DNA of 64,000 nt from Pelomonas cellulosilytica (GTDB lineage: Bacteria; Pseudomonadota; Gammaproteobacteria; Burkholderiales; Burkholderiaceae_C): assembly GCF_021353265.1 (NCBI RefSeq), contig NZ_JAJTWU010000001.1:186001-250000 (forward strand). Reading direction: 5' to 3'. The stretch's first letter is position 1; each line of letters starts with the position of its first letter. Below the pieces are notes generated by a model. It saw only the letters and a list, made by a program, of their open reading frames with translations, was not told the origin of the DNA and did no database searches. Below, piece by piece: positions 10,785 through 18,802 of this stretch. Made by a program: the position numbers and the translations under genes.

Positions 10785-11750
10785 TCAGGGGTAGAAGATG
10801 TTGACGCTGTAGCCGCTGACGTGCTGGCCGTTGGTGCTGAAGCTGAACGACAGCGGCTGCTCGGACTCGGGCCCGACGACCCGCATCGCCGGCGTCAGCG
10901 CTTCCGGTCCGATCACGCGGCGAGCGAAGGGGGCTCCGCTGGCGTCCGTCAGGCTCAGTTCGATCGACGGCGCGGCCACCTCCACGGCAGACTTGTTGCG
11001 CAGCAGCAGGTTGAGCTTGTAGGCAGTGGTGCCGACGGGATTCAACGACGTGGATTCGATGCTCAGCGCCTCGATATGCCGCCAGGGCCGCACCTCGCAG
11101 CTGAACGTGCCGCAAAGAACCTGCAGTGCCCCGCGCAGCGGCGGATGCTGTGCGGCAATGGCGTCGCGGAACTGCAGTGCCATCTGCAGCCCCAGCACGA
11201 GAATGAGCAGCAACGACAGTCCCGCCAGCGCGATCCTGACGCTCGGTCGTTTCCATTTCGCTGTGGTCTGGGCATGGCGCATGAATTCCGGCACCACGGC
11301 CGCCGAGGATGGCTCGGCGACAACTGGTGATGGCTCCGGCGCGTTGGCTGGTGCCCGTGGCGCAGGGGCCGTTGCGGTGGCGTCGGGCACGTCAACCCAA
11401 CGCGGCTCCTGGCGAGTGTTTCCATCCGGCCAGCCGGTGGGTAGCGCATCGGCTTGCGGCTCTGGTTCGGGCGGTGGCATCCACACCGGCTCGGCCGGTG
11501 CTGGCGGAGGGGGCGGGGGAGGCGGGGGTGGCGGCAGAGGCGCCGGTGGAGGAGGCTCCACGACAGCGGCCGGCGTAAAGGCGGGCGGCCAGGGCGGCGG
11601 GGCTTCCCGTTCGATGTCGAACAGCAGCTCGCGCGCATCGAAGATCTCGGCGCAGCGCCCACATCGCACCCAGCCATCTGAAACGCGCAGCTGGTCTTCG
11701 ACGATCCTGAAGACCGTGCCGCAGGCGGTGCAGCGCGTCGCGAAGCTCAT
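10785..11750 (-). CDS. DUF3426 zinc-ribbon membrane protein
   Basis: A 321-residue protein with an N-terminal MJ0042-type zinc ribbon (CTAC at C7/C10, CGRC at C30/C33), a long proline/alanine-rich linker (about 50-165), one transmembrane helix (about 173-192, IALAGLSLLLILVLGLQ) and a C-terminal DUF3426 domain predicted to be periplasmic. The function of the family is unknown; it almost always follows prmA in betaproteobacteria, as here, where its start overlaps the prmA stop by 4 bp. The polyproline run (about 72-88) is long and may vary. A cytoplasmic metal ribbon joined to an extracytoplasmic domain suggests sensing or assembly at the inner membrane, but this is inference. Confidence 0.85.
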   Translation of the reverse strand: MSFATRCTACGTVFRIVEDQLRVSDGWVRCGRCAEIFDARELLFDIEREAPPPWPPAFTPAAVVEPPPPAPLPPPPPPPPPPPAPAEPVWMPPPEPEPQADALPTGWPDGNTRQEPRWVDVPDATATAPAPRAPANAPEPSPVVAEPSSAAVVPEFMRHAQTTAKWKRPSVRIALAGLSLLLILVLGLQMALQFRDAIAAQHPPLRGALQVLCGTFSCEVRPWRHIEALSIESTSLNPVGTTAYKLNLLLRNKSAVEVAAPSIELSLTDASGAPFARRVIGPEALTPAMRVVGPESEQPLSFSFSTNGQHVSGYSVNIFYP

Positions 11751-12721
11751 GCGGGCCGTTGTGCCGTCATCAGGATCCAGCCGTCCTCGAGGTCGCTGAC
11801 GTCGAGCGTCAGCCAGGGCGCATAGGCGGCCTTGAGCTCATCGGCCTGCCGTTGGAGGATGCCGGCGAGAATCAGATGGCCGCCGGGCGCGACATGGGCG
11901 CACAGCAGCGGCGCGAGCAGCTTCAGCGGTGAGGCGAGGATGTTGGCGATGACCAGCGGGTACTCGCCGCGGGCCAGTTCGGGCAGGCCGACGTTCAGCG
12001 TCACGCCATTGGCGGCGGCGTTGTCGCGCGATGACGTGATGGCGGCCGGGTCGATGTCCACGGCGTCGATGGACTTTGCGTCGTGCAAGGCAGCGCCGAT
12101 GCCCAGGATGCCCGACCCGCAACCGTAGTCCAACACACGCGGCCACGAGACATTGGAGCCCCCATGGCCGTTCGACGAACCGCCCGCCGAGGTGGGTGAG
12201 GCGCCTTGTGAGCGGCTCTTCGCCGCCTCGGCGTGCGTGGCAATCCAGCGCAGGCACATCCGCGTCGTCGGATGCGTGCCTGTTCCAAAGGCCAGGCCAG
12301 GATCCAGCCGCATGACGCACCGCGCCTGCGGCGGCGCCTCGTGCCAGCTCGGCACGATCCAGAACGCCGGCGTGATCTCCACCGGCGCGAACTGGCTTTG
12401 CGTCAGCCGCACCCAGTCCTGCTCGGGCACCGCCTGGATGGCCTGCACATGCACGTCCGCCGCCCAGTCCTGCGCCAGGATCAGCGTGGCGGCCTCGGTG
12501 GCTTCGGGCTCGGCAGGGAACAGGGCCTTGACTACGGAGCGTTCCCAGCCGGCCTTGGGTGCCGGCATGCCCGGCTCGCCGAACAATGCCCGCTCTGCCT
12601 CGGTGTCGGCATCGGCGTCCTCGACGGACACGGCGAGCGCGTCGATCTCCATCAGCGCATCGCTGACGATCTCGACGTCTGCTTCGCGGCAGACTAGCGC
12701 CAGCTCAAAAAGGTTGCTCAT
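11747..12721 (-). CDS. prmA: Ribosomal protein L11 methyltransferase PrmA
   Basis: A 324-residue SAM-dependent enzyme that trimethylates ribosomal protein L11. The N-terminal substrate-recognition domain (about 1-125) is followed by the Rossmann methyltransferase domain with the PrmA signature FGTGTHPTT (about 145-153), SAM motif VLDYGCGSGILGIGA (about 196) and NILASPL. The start is MSNLFELALVC; the longer upstream frame overlaps accC. A serine/glycine-rich insert (about residues 165-191) sits between the GTGTHPTT helix and motif I and makes the protein longer than usual. It lies 4 bp downstream of accC and overlaps the DUF3426 gene, so it is mid-operon. Confidence 0.93.
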   Translation of the reverse strand: MSNLFELALVCREADVEIVSDALMEIDALAVSVEDADADTEAERALFGEPGMPAPKAGWERSVVKALFPAEPEATEAATLILAQDWAADVHVQAIQAVPEQDWVRLTQSQFAPVEITPAFWIVPSWHEAPPQARCVMRLDPGLAFGTGTHPTTRMCLRWIATHAEAAKSRSQGASPTSAGGSSNGHGGSNVSWPRVLDYGCGSGILGIGAALHDAKSIDAVDIDPAAITSSRDNAAANGVTLNVGLPELARGEYPLVIANILASPLKLLAPLLCAHVAPGGHLILAGILQRQADELKAAYAPWLTLDVSDLEDGWILMTAQRPA

Positions 12722-12725
12722 CGAG

Positions 12726-14075
12726 TCATCGCTTGCGGGCTGCCATCCAACCCTCGAGGTAGTGGATGCTGGTGCCACCCTCGATGAACTTGGCGTCGGC
12801 CATCAGCTCGCGGTGCAGCGGGATGTTGGTCTGGATGCCTTCCACGACGGTCTCGCTCAGCGCGATGCGCATGCGGGCCAGCGCCTGCTCGCGGGTGTCG
12901 CCGTGGACGATGATCTTGCCGATCATGCTGTCGTAGTTGGGCGGCACGAAGTAGTTCGTGTACGCATGCGAGTCGACGCGCACGCCGGGGCCGCCGGGCG
13001 CGTGCCACATCGTGATGCGACCAGGCGAGGGCGTGAACTTGTTAGGGTCTTCCGCGTTGATACGGCATTCGATGGCGTGGCCCTTGAGCTCGATCTGGCG
13101 CTGCGTGAACGGCAGCTTCTCGCCCGCTGCGATCTTGATCTGCTGCTGGACGATGTCGATGCCGGTGACCATCTCCGTCACCGGATGCTCGACTTGCACG
13201 CGCGTGTTCATCTCGATGAAGTAGAACTCGCCGTTCTCGTACAGGAACTCGAAGGTGCCGGCACCGCGGTAGCCCATCTTCTTGCAGGCGGCAGCACACC
13301 TGTCGCCCACGCGCTCGATCGTGCGGCGCGGGATACCGGGGGCGGGCGCCTCCTCGATGATCTTCTGGTGGCGGCGCTGCATGGAGCAATCGCGCTCACC
13401 CAGCCAGACGGCGTTCTTGAAGGTGTCGGCGAGCACCTGGATTTCCACATGGCGTGGGTTCTCCAGGAACTTCTCCATGTAGACCTCGGGGTTGCCGAAG
13501 GCGGCGCCGGCCTCGGCCCGTGTCGTCTGGACGGCGTGCACCAGGGCCGCCTCGGTGTGGACGACGCGCATGCCGCGCCCGCCGCCACCGCCGGCCGCCT
13601 TGATGATGACCGGGTAGCCCACCGAGCGGGCGATCTTGATGATCTCCTTCGGATCCTCGGGCAGCGCGCCTTCAGAACCCGGCACGCAGGGCACGCCGGC
13701 GCGGATCATGGCCTGCTTGGCCGAGACCTTGTCGCCCATCAGGCGGATCGATTCGGGTGTCGGGCCGATGAAGGTGAAGCCGCTGCGCTCGACGCGCTCG
13801 GCGAAGTCGGCGTTCTCGCTGAGGAAGCCATAGCCGGGGTGGATGGCCTCGGCGTCGGTCACTTCGGCCGTCGCGATGATGGCGGGCATGCTCAAGTAGC
13901 TCTGCGCCGACGGCGCGGGGCCGATGCAGACGGCCTCGTCGGCCAGGCGAACGTACTTGGCGTCTCGGTCAGCCTCGGAGTAGACGACGACGGACTTGAT
14001 GCCCAGTTCGCGGCACGCCCTCTGAATCCGGAGGGCAATTTCGCCTCGGTTGGCGATGAGAATCTTTTTGAACAT
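12726..14075 (-). CDS. accC: Acetyl-CoA carboxylase, biotin carboxylase subunit
   Basis: A 449-residue ATP-grasp enzyme that carboxylates the biotin on AccB, the first half-reaction of fatty-acid synthesis. It begins [20 protein letters not shown], with the ATP-binding glycine loop [11 protein letters not shown] (about 160-170), catalytic regions [14 protein letters not shown] (about 287-300) and [10 protein letters not shown]. Length matches the family. The usual position of the accC start, directly behind accB with the best ribosome site (AAGGA), is occupied by a second, truncated copy of the start (see next entry); the real gene starts 116 bp further on, behind a weaker GGAG. Expression may therefore depend on coupling to that leader ORF. 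Confidence 0.95.
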   Translation of the reverse strand: MFKKILIANRGEIALRIQRACRELGIKSVVVYSEADRDAKYVRLADEAVCIGPAPSAQSYLSMPAIIATAEVTDAEAIHPGYGFLSENADFAERVERSGFTFIGPTPESIRLMGDKVSAKQAMIRAGVPCVPGSEGALPEDPKEIIKIARSVGYPVIIKAAGGGGGRGMRVVHTEAALVHAVQTTRAEAGAAFGNPEVYMEKFLENPRHVEIQVLADTFKNAVWLGERDCSMQRRHQKIIEEAPAPGIPRRTIERVGDRCAAACKKMGYRGAGTFEFLYENGEFYFIEMNTRVQVEHPVTEMVTGIDIVQQQIKIAAGEKLPFTQRQIELKGHAIECRINAEDPNKFTPSPGRITMWHAPGGPGVRVDSHAYTNYFVPPNYDSMIGKIIVHGDTREQALARMRIALSETVVEGIQTNIPLHRELMADAKFIEGGTSIHYLEGWMAARKR

Positions 14076-14077
14076 GG

Positions 14078-14191
14078 TCACGCGGCTCCATCGCCCAGGT
14101 TGGCTGTGCGAGCTGCGCCGTCTGCCGTGCCAGCGGCACGACCGCGCAGGGCGCGACCGCACCGGCTGGCGATCAGGATCTTCTTGAACAT
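14078..14191 (-). CDS. Leader ORF carrying a duplicated accC start
   Basis: A 37-codon ORF opens 9 bp after the accB stop behind TAAGGACTTCGG-ATG. Its first eight residues, MFKKILIA, are identical to AccC, but after SR the sequence becomes arginine/alanine/glycine-rich and unrelated, ending with TGA two bases before the true accC ATG. The eight shared codons differ at several third positions (AAG/AAA, ATC/ATT, CTG/CTC), so the copy is not fresh. It may be a relic of duplication or insertion at the accC start, now acting as a translationally coupled leader. I know of no named family. Confidence 0.5.
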   Translation of the reverse strand: MFKKILIASRCGRALRGRAAGTADGAARTANLGDGAA

Positions 14192-14200
14192 CCGAAGTCC

Positions 14201-14662
14201 TTACTCAATGACGAACAGCGGCTGGCCGAATTCGATGGCCTGACCGTTCTCGGCCAGGATCTTCGTGATCGTGCCGCTCTTGTCGGCCTCGATCTCATTC
14301 ATGATCTTCATCGCCTCGATGATGCAGATGGCCTCGCCTTCCTTGACCTGCTGGCCCACGTCCGCGAAGGGCTTCGCCTGCGGGCTGGAGGCGCGATAGA
14401 ACGTGCCGACCATCGGCGACTTGACGATGTGGCCGGTTTCCACGGGTGCGGCGGCCGGCGCGGCGGCAGCGATCGGCGCGGCCGGGGCGGCGGCGGTGAC
14501 CGCAGGCGCGGCTGCCGGTGCATAGACCGGTTGCAGCGCCACTGCAGCAGCTGGGTCGGACTTGACGATGCGGACCTTGCCGTCGGCCTCGGTGATTTCC
14601 AGCTCGGAGATGTTCGATTCCGAGACCAGGTCGATCAGGGTTTTGAGCTTGCGCAGGTCCAT
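14201..14662 (-). CDS. accB: Acetyl-CoA carboxylase, biotin carboxyl carrier protein
   Basis: A 153-residue carrier. It starts [16 protein letters not shown], has an alanine/proline-rich flexible linker (about 38-75) and a C-terminal biotinyl domain ending VIE. The biotinylated lysine is K119 in [12 protein letters not shown]; the residue after K is I, where E. coli has M. GGAG lies 5 bp before the second of two adjacent ATGs, so I use 14662 rather than 14665. BirA biotinylates it, AccC carboxylates it and AccAD accept the carboxyl group. It lies between aroQ and accC in the usual betaproteobacterial order. Confidence 0.95.
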   Translation of the reverse strand: MDLRKLKTLIDLVSESNISELEITEADGKVRIVKSDPAAAVALQPVYAPAAAPAVTAAAPAAPIAAAAPAAAPVETGHIVKSPMVGTFYRASSPQAKPFADVGQQVKEGEAICIIEAMKIMNEIEADKSGTITKILAENGQAIEFGQPLFVIE

Positions 14663-14713
14663 CATGGCTCCAGGCGATGTTTGTTGTTGTGGGAAGAGAC
14701 AGGAGGCCAGCGC

Positions 14714-15160
14714 TCAGGCGCTGGCGGCTCCCAACGATTCGAGGGCGTGGCGGACCGCCAGGCGGTAGCCACTGACACCCAGGCCGCAGATGACGCCGAC
14801 CGCCAGGTCGCTGAAGTAGCTGTGATGGCGGAAGGGTTCGCGGCGGTGGATGTTGGACAGATGAACTTCGATGAACGGCAGCGCCACGCCGGCGAGCGCG
14901 TCGCGCATGGCCACGCTGGTGTGCGTGTACGCAGCTGGGTTGATGACGATGAAACGCGTGCCGTCGGCGCGTGCGGCCTGGATGCGATCGACCAGCGCGC
15001 CTTCATGGTTGCTCTGGTAGCTGACCAGCGTCACGCCGGCATCTTGGGCTATCGCGCTCAGTTCGGCGTCGATCTGTGCGAGGGTCTGCGCGCCGTAGAC
15101 CTCGGGCTCGCGGGTGCCCAGCAGGTTGAGGTTGGGGCCATGCAGGACGAGAACTTGCAT
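14714..15160 (-). CDS. aroQ: Type II 3-dehydroquinate dehydratase
   Basis: A 148-residue dodecamer-forming enzyme of the shikimate pathway (3-dehydroquinate to 3-dehydroshikimate). It shows the family blocks [21 protein letters not shown] (catalytic Arg and Tyr), [17 protein letters not shown] and [17 protein letters not shown] (catalytic His). ATG 15160 is used; a TTG one codon upstream is also possible, and no good Shine-Dalgarno site is seen. It heads the accBC operon, 51 bp before accB. The upstream 117 bp toward the TlpA-like gene are the likely promoter region for aroQ-accBC-prmA. Confidence 0.95.
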   Translation of the reverse strand: MQVLVLHGPNLNLLGTREPEVYGAQTLAQIDAELSAIAQDAGVTLVSYQSNHEGALVDRIQAARADGTRFIVINPAAYTHTSVAMRDALAGVALPFIEVHLSNIHRREPFRHHSYFSDLAVGVICGLGVSGYRLAVRHALESLGAASA

Positions 15161-15277
15161 CAAATGCGTGGCAACCCGGACAGCTGGAAGCCTAGAGGGT
15201 CGCCACTAAATTGAGGAAGGGCGAACTTTACGCGTTTTGCGGCTCGTTTCAGCGCGGGATAGGGGTTTTTCTGAGGC

Positions 15278-15799
15278 TTAGGCCGAAATCAGCGCGCGAA
15301 GGTCCGCCAGATGAGTGACGCCCAGCCGACGCCAGCTGATTTCGCCCGTTTCGTCGAAGACGACGGAGAACGGCAGGCCGCCTGACGGGTTGCCCAGCTC
15401 TCGCACGAGGGACAGGCCTTGCGCGCCGGCCAGCGCGATGGGGAAGTCCAACGGTGTCTTCTGCAGGAAGGCCTTGACCGGCCCCGCCTGGTCCACCGCG
15501 AGCCCCAGCGCCTGCCAGCCCTTGGCTCTGGCTTCGCCGTAGAACTGGTTGATCTCGGGTAGTTCCTTCACGCAGGGTGGGCACCACGTGGCCCAGAAGT
15601 TCACGAGCAGCGGCTTGCCGCGCCAGCGGGCCACGTCCAGCTCCGCGCCGTCCAGCCCGGGGAAGCGCCTGGCCCAGAACGCCTGTGCCAGCGGGGACGC
15701 GACCGGCGGGTTCAGCTTGCGCCAGGCCAGCGATGCGCCCAGCGCCGCCGCACCGACGCCGGCACCGGCCAGGATGAGCCGTCGGGTCATGGGGGTCAT
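15278..15799 (-). CDS. TlpA-like periplasmic thiol-disulfide protein
   Basis: A 173-residue thioredoxin-fold protein with an N-terminal membrane anchor/signal (RRLILAGAGVGAAALGASLAW) and a WCPPC active site (C73, C76). TlpA/ResA-type proteins reduce disulfides outside the cytoplasm, for example in apocytochrome c or CuA-site assembly. The N-terminus has an RR pair but no clear Tat motif. The start overlaps the stop of the upstream unknown gene by ATGA; a second Met three codons in (MTRR) is an alternative. The specific substrate cannot be told from the sequence. Confidence 0.85.
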   Translation of the reverse strand: MTPMTRRLILAGAGVGAAALGASLAWRKLNPPVASPLAQAFWARRFPGLDGAELDVARWRGKPLLVNFWATWCPPCVKELPEINQFYGEARAKGWQALGLAVDQAGPVKAFLQKTPLDFPIALAGAQGLSLVRELGNPSGGLPFSVVFDETGEISWRRLGVTHLADLRALISA

Positions 15800-16383
15800 G
15801 CGTCGTTGTCCAGCAGTTGTTGCAGTGCGGTAAGGTCGCCGCGTTCGGTCAATCCGCGCGCGTCCGGCTTCAACGCGCCGCGCAGGTCGTCAAAGTCCAG
15901 GATCGTCAGGCACAGGGTCACGCGCTCCTGCAGCGCCGGGCAGGGCACGTCCAGCAGCAGCATGTCTACGGAGCGGCCGCGGCCGGCCCTGGTCTCGGCG
16001 ATGTCGAAGCTCAGCCCGCGGTTCAGTAGGGCGATCTCGGCAGCCTTGCTGTCGTCGCAGTACAGCTGCAGGTGGATGTTGGACAGGCGAGTGGCCGTGC
16101 CCCGCCAGACGGCGCCGGTCAGGTGCGGGCGGAACTCGGCCAGCCGCGCCATCCACTGAGCGGCCAACTCGCGCAGCGCGCGCAGCTCGGCCGGCTGGGT
16201 GTCGGCGTGGAAGATGGCGATGTGTTCGCGGACGGCGTCCTCCACCTCGTCGTTGCCGGGCAGGGCGGCCGAGCGCGTCAGGCCCAGGTCGCGGACGGCG
16301 CGCTGCTTAGCAGCGCCCCAGTCCATGCCTTCATCGACGATGAGGCGGGCGGCAGCGGAGGCGATTTCCAGGGTGTCGGTCAC
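15796..16383 (-). CDS. Conserved betaproteobacterial protein of unknown function
   Basis: A 195-residue soluble protein, no signal peptide or membrane segment. The N-terminal part (DTLEIASAAARLIVDEGMDWGAAKQRA) looks helical; the C-terminal part contains RGRSVDMLLLDVPCPALQERV and LCLTILDFDDLRGALKPD. Homologues beside the tlpA-like gene are found across Burkholderiales and have sometimes been labelled UDP-N-acetylmuramate-alanine ligase, which I would not trust because no Mur-ligase ATP-binding motif is visible. It overlaps the TlpA-like gene by 4 bp and follows mtgA by 13 bp, so it is operonic. No function is proposed. Confidence 0.75.
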   Translation of the reverse strand: MTDTLEIASAAARLIVDEGMDWGAAKQRAVRDLGLTRSAALPGNDEVEDAVREHIAIFHADTQPAELRALRELAAQWMARLAEFRPHLTGAVWRGTATRLSNIHLQLYCDDSKAAEIALLNRGLSFDIAETRAGRGRSVDMLLLDVPCPALQERVTLCLTILDFDDLRGALKPDARGLTERGDLTALQQLLDNDA

Positions 16384-16396
16384 GTCTCGTCAGGCC

Positions 16397-17113
16397 TCAA
16401 GGCAGTTGGGCGCTGTTCATGCGGCTGGTGATGATGCCTGCACGGCCGATCACGTAGGCCGAGCCGGGTTGTCGCTCGAAGCGCTTCGGCGCCGGCAGCA
16501 TGACGGCCAGTCGGGCCGCCTCCATGGACCCCAGCCGGGCGGCATCCGTGCGGAAGTAGTGCCGCGCCGCGGCCTGCGCGCCGAACAGGCCCTCGCCCCA
16601 TTCGACGCTGTTCAGGTAGATCTCCAGGATGCGTCGCTTGTCGAGCAGCGCCTCCAGCATCAGCGTCAGCACCAGCTCCTGGCCCTTGCGCAGCAGCGTG
16701 CGCTCGCCGGACAGGAACAGGTTCTTGGCCAGCTGCTGCGTGATCGTTGACCCACCGATGACCTTGGCCGTCGCCTTGCCACGCGCCTCGGCACGGGCCT
16801 GGGCCCTCTCGTTCTTCTTCCAGGCGCCCTGCAGCGCATCCCAGTCCACACCGCCGTGCTGAGCGAAGGAGTCGTCCTCGCTGGCGATGACGGCGCGCTT
16901 GAGCGTCGTGGCGAGCTGTGCGTCGTCCACCCATTGCTGCGCCCACGGCACCTGCTGCTTCTCCTTCAGCAGCCGTAGCGCCTCGCTGCGTTGGAAACTG
17001 GTGGATTGCGGCGCCACCCAGCGCATGACGAGGATGCGCCCGGCAAACCACAGCTGCAGGCACAGCACGGCCAGCGCCAGCACGGCCAGCAATCGGCCGA
17101 TATGTCGCGTCAT
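16397..17113 (-). CDS. mtgA: Monofunctional peptidoglycan glycosyltransferase MtgA
   Basis: A 238-residue GT51 enzyme that polymerises lipid II into glycan strands. It has one N-terminal transmembrane helix (LLAVLALAVLCLQLWFAG) and then the GT51 motifs: ASEDDSFAQHGGVDW with the catalytic Glu, GGSTITQQLAKNLFL, RKGQELVLTLMLE and KRRILEIYLNSVEWG. There is no transpeptidase domain, which separates it from class A PBPs. It follows aroE by 10 bp. Length is normal for the family. Confidence 0.94.
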   Translation of the reverse strand: MTRHIGRLLAVLALAVLCLQLWFAGRILVMRWVAPQSTSFQRSEALRLLKEKQQVPWAQQWVDDAQLATTLKRAVIASEDDSFAQHGGVDWDALQGAWKKNERAQARAEARGKATAKVIGGSTITQQLAKNLFLSGERTLLRKGQELVLTLMLEALLDKRRILEIYLNSVEWGEGLFGAQAAARHYFRTDAARLGSMEAARLAVMLPAPKRFERQPGSAYVIGRAGIITSRMNSAQLP

Positions 17114-17123
17114 GGCCTGGCCC

Positions 17124-17954
17124 TCAAGGCGCCGTCCTCAACGCGCGGAGCACCGGCGCCGTGTCCGGCCGCACGCCGCGCCAGAAGAAGAAGGCCTCGG
17201 CGGCCTGTTCGACAAGCATGCCCAGGCCGTCGCGCGGCTTGGCGCCGTGGGAGGCGGCCCAGTCCAGGAAGCCCTGCGCCTTGGGGCCATACATCATGTC
17301 CAGCGCCAGCGTGCCGGGTTTCAGCACGCAGGCATCGACGGGCGACGCCGCGCCGGCGAGGCTGGTGCTCGTGGCGTTGACGACGATGTCCTGTGCCGCC
17401 GGCGCGTCGGCCAGCGTTGCGGCGGACAGGCCGACATTCAGGGTCTGGCCGAGGTGGGCGTGTGCCGCGACGACCGCCTGCGCCTTATCTACCGTGCGGT
17501 TCACGACGGTGATGTGCGCGGGCCGAGCGGCGATGAGGCTGCCCAGCACGCCGGCTGCCGCGCCGCCGGCGCCGACCAGCAGCACCTGCATACCGGCCAG
17601 CGGGCGGCCGGCGTTCTTCTGGATGTCGTTGACGAGGCCGGCGCCGTCGGTGTTGTCGCCCACCCAGCCGTCCGCGTCGAAGCGCAGCGTGTTGACGGCG
17701 CCGCCCAGCCGCGCGCGCTCGGTGCATGTTGCCGCCAGCGCGAACGCGTCGAACTTGAATGGCACGGTGATGTTGCAACCCTTCGCGCCGGCCGCCACGA
17801 ATGTGCGCAGCGCGGCCTCGAAGCCGTCCAGCGGCGCGAGCAGGCGTTCATAAGTCAGCGACTGGCTGGTCTGCTCGGCAAACATCGCGTGGATGGCCGG
17901 CGAGCGACTGTGTTCGACGGGGTTGCCGACGACGGCGTAGCGGTCGGGGGTCAT
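17124..17954 (-). CDS. aroE: Shikimate dehydrogenase
   Basis: A 276-residue NADPH enzyme converting 3-dehydroshikimate to shikimate. The substrate-binding N-terminal domain has NPVEHSRSP and NITVPFK (catalytic Lys), then DNTDGAG with the catalytic Asp; the Rossmann domain has GAGGAAAGV and the NADP-selective NRTVDK. Start [13 protein letters not shown] overlaps the TonB-like gene's stop by ATGA. Together with aroQ, about 2 kb away on the same strand, it gives two successive steps of aromatic amino acid synthesis. Confidence 0.95.
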   Translation of the reverse strand: MTPDRYAVVGNPVEHSRSPAIHAMFAEQTSQSLTYERLLAPLDGFEAALRTFVAAGAKGCNITVPFKFDAFALAATCTERARLGGAVNTLRFDADGWVGDNTDGAGLVNDIQKNAGRPLAGMQVLLVGAGGAAAGVLGSLIAARPAHITVVNRTVDKAQAVVAAHAHLGQTLNVGLSAATLADAPAAQDIVVNATSTSLAGAASPVDACVLKPGTLALDMMYGPKAQGFLDWAASHGAKPRDGLGMLVEQAAEAFFFWRGVRPDTAPVLRALRTAP

Positions 17955-18802
17955 GGTTGTGCGGTCAAGCTGGTTTCCAGGCCGTCGTCGCGCGTGAAGC
18001 GGAAGCGGGACGTGATCACGAGAACCTCGGCGCCCTTGAGCATCTCCTTCGTGAAGTTGCCGAAGGGTGACGCGGCTTGCACGATGGCGATGGCGCGCCG
18101 GTCCAGCGTCACGCTGCCACTGGTGGCGACGATTTCGGTCTCGATGACGCGGCCCTTGTGGTCGATGTGGATGTTCATCGTCAGCTCACCGTAGAGCTTG
18201 CGGCCACGGAAGGTCGGGAAGTCGCGCGTGCCGCGCTCCTCGATGCGGCGGCGCAGCGCGTCGTAGTACTGCGCGTAGACCGCCTCGCGTGTGGCCGGGC
18301 TGACGTAGCGCTTGCGCGGCCGCGCGCTCTCCTCGTTGACGCGCTTCTCTATCTCGGCGAGCAGGTCGACGAGCTGGCGGCGCTTCTCGGCCTGGGCGCG
18401 CTCGACGTCGTCCGTCTTCTCACGGCGCGGGTCGGGGGGCGGCAGCAGCGCCAGCTCGCGGCGCACCTGCGTTAGCAACTGCTGCTGCTGCTCTTGCAGC
18501 TGGGAGATCTGCGTGCGCTGCGCCTCGGCCGCGTCGCCCACCTCGTTCTGCCGTGCCGGTGGCAGCGGCGACGTGGCCCGGCCGGTCTCCATGTTGCCGC
18601 CGCCAGCCAGGTTGGCCTGGGCCAGCGCGGTGGCCTTCACGGGTGCCTCGTTGGAGCGCGTGTTGACGAGCACGACCTCCAGCGGCGTGTCCTGGAAGAT
18701 GCGGTTGAACGCCTCCGGCGCCGCGATGCGCAGGCTGAGCAGCACCGCGTGCACGCCCAGCGAGAACGCCAGCGCGATCTGCAGCGTGCTCGGCTTGCGC
18801 AT
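17951..18802 (-). CDS. TonB-family energy-transducing protein
   Basis: A 283-residue protein with a single N-terminal transmembrane helix ([17 protein letters not shown]), a glutamine/glutamate/arginine-rich, probably coiled-coil middle (about 90-165) and a C-terminal TonB-like domain (about 190-275: [37 protein letters not shown]). It is anchored in the inner membrane and spans the periplasm to contact outer-membrane receptors; a typical Pro-Lys spacer is absent. No exbB/exbD is nearby. It lies directly between the RNB-domain RNase and aroE with 4-bp and 1-bp overlaps, an arrangement seen in related Burkholderiales. Confidence 0.85.
   Translation of the reverse strand: MRKPSTLQIALAFSLGVHAVLLSLRIAAPEAFNRIFQDTPLEVVLVNTRSNEAPVKATALAQANLAGGGNMETGRATSPLPPARQNEVGDAAEAQRTQISQLQEQQQQLLTQVRRELALLPPPDPRREKTDDVERAQAEKRRQLVDLLAEIEKRVNEESARPRKRYVSPATREAVYAQYYDALRRRIEERGTRDFPTFRGRKLYGELTMNIHIDHKGRVIETEIVATSGSVTLDRRAIAIVQAASPFGNFTKEMLKGAEVLVITSRFRFTRDDGLETSLTAQP

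Noticed and set aside
10171-10794. An intact gene after the histone terminator
   Set aside because: Two different frames each match one part of an IS1595 transposase, so this is a frameshifted remnant; the first codons are intron-like sequence.
12153-14243. 696-codon plus-strand frame across prmA and accC
   Set aside because: Antisense shadow of two unmistakable genes.
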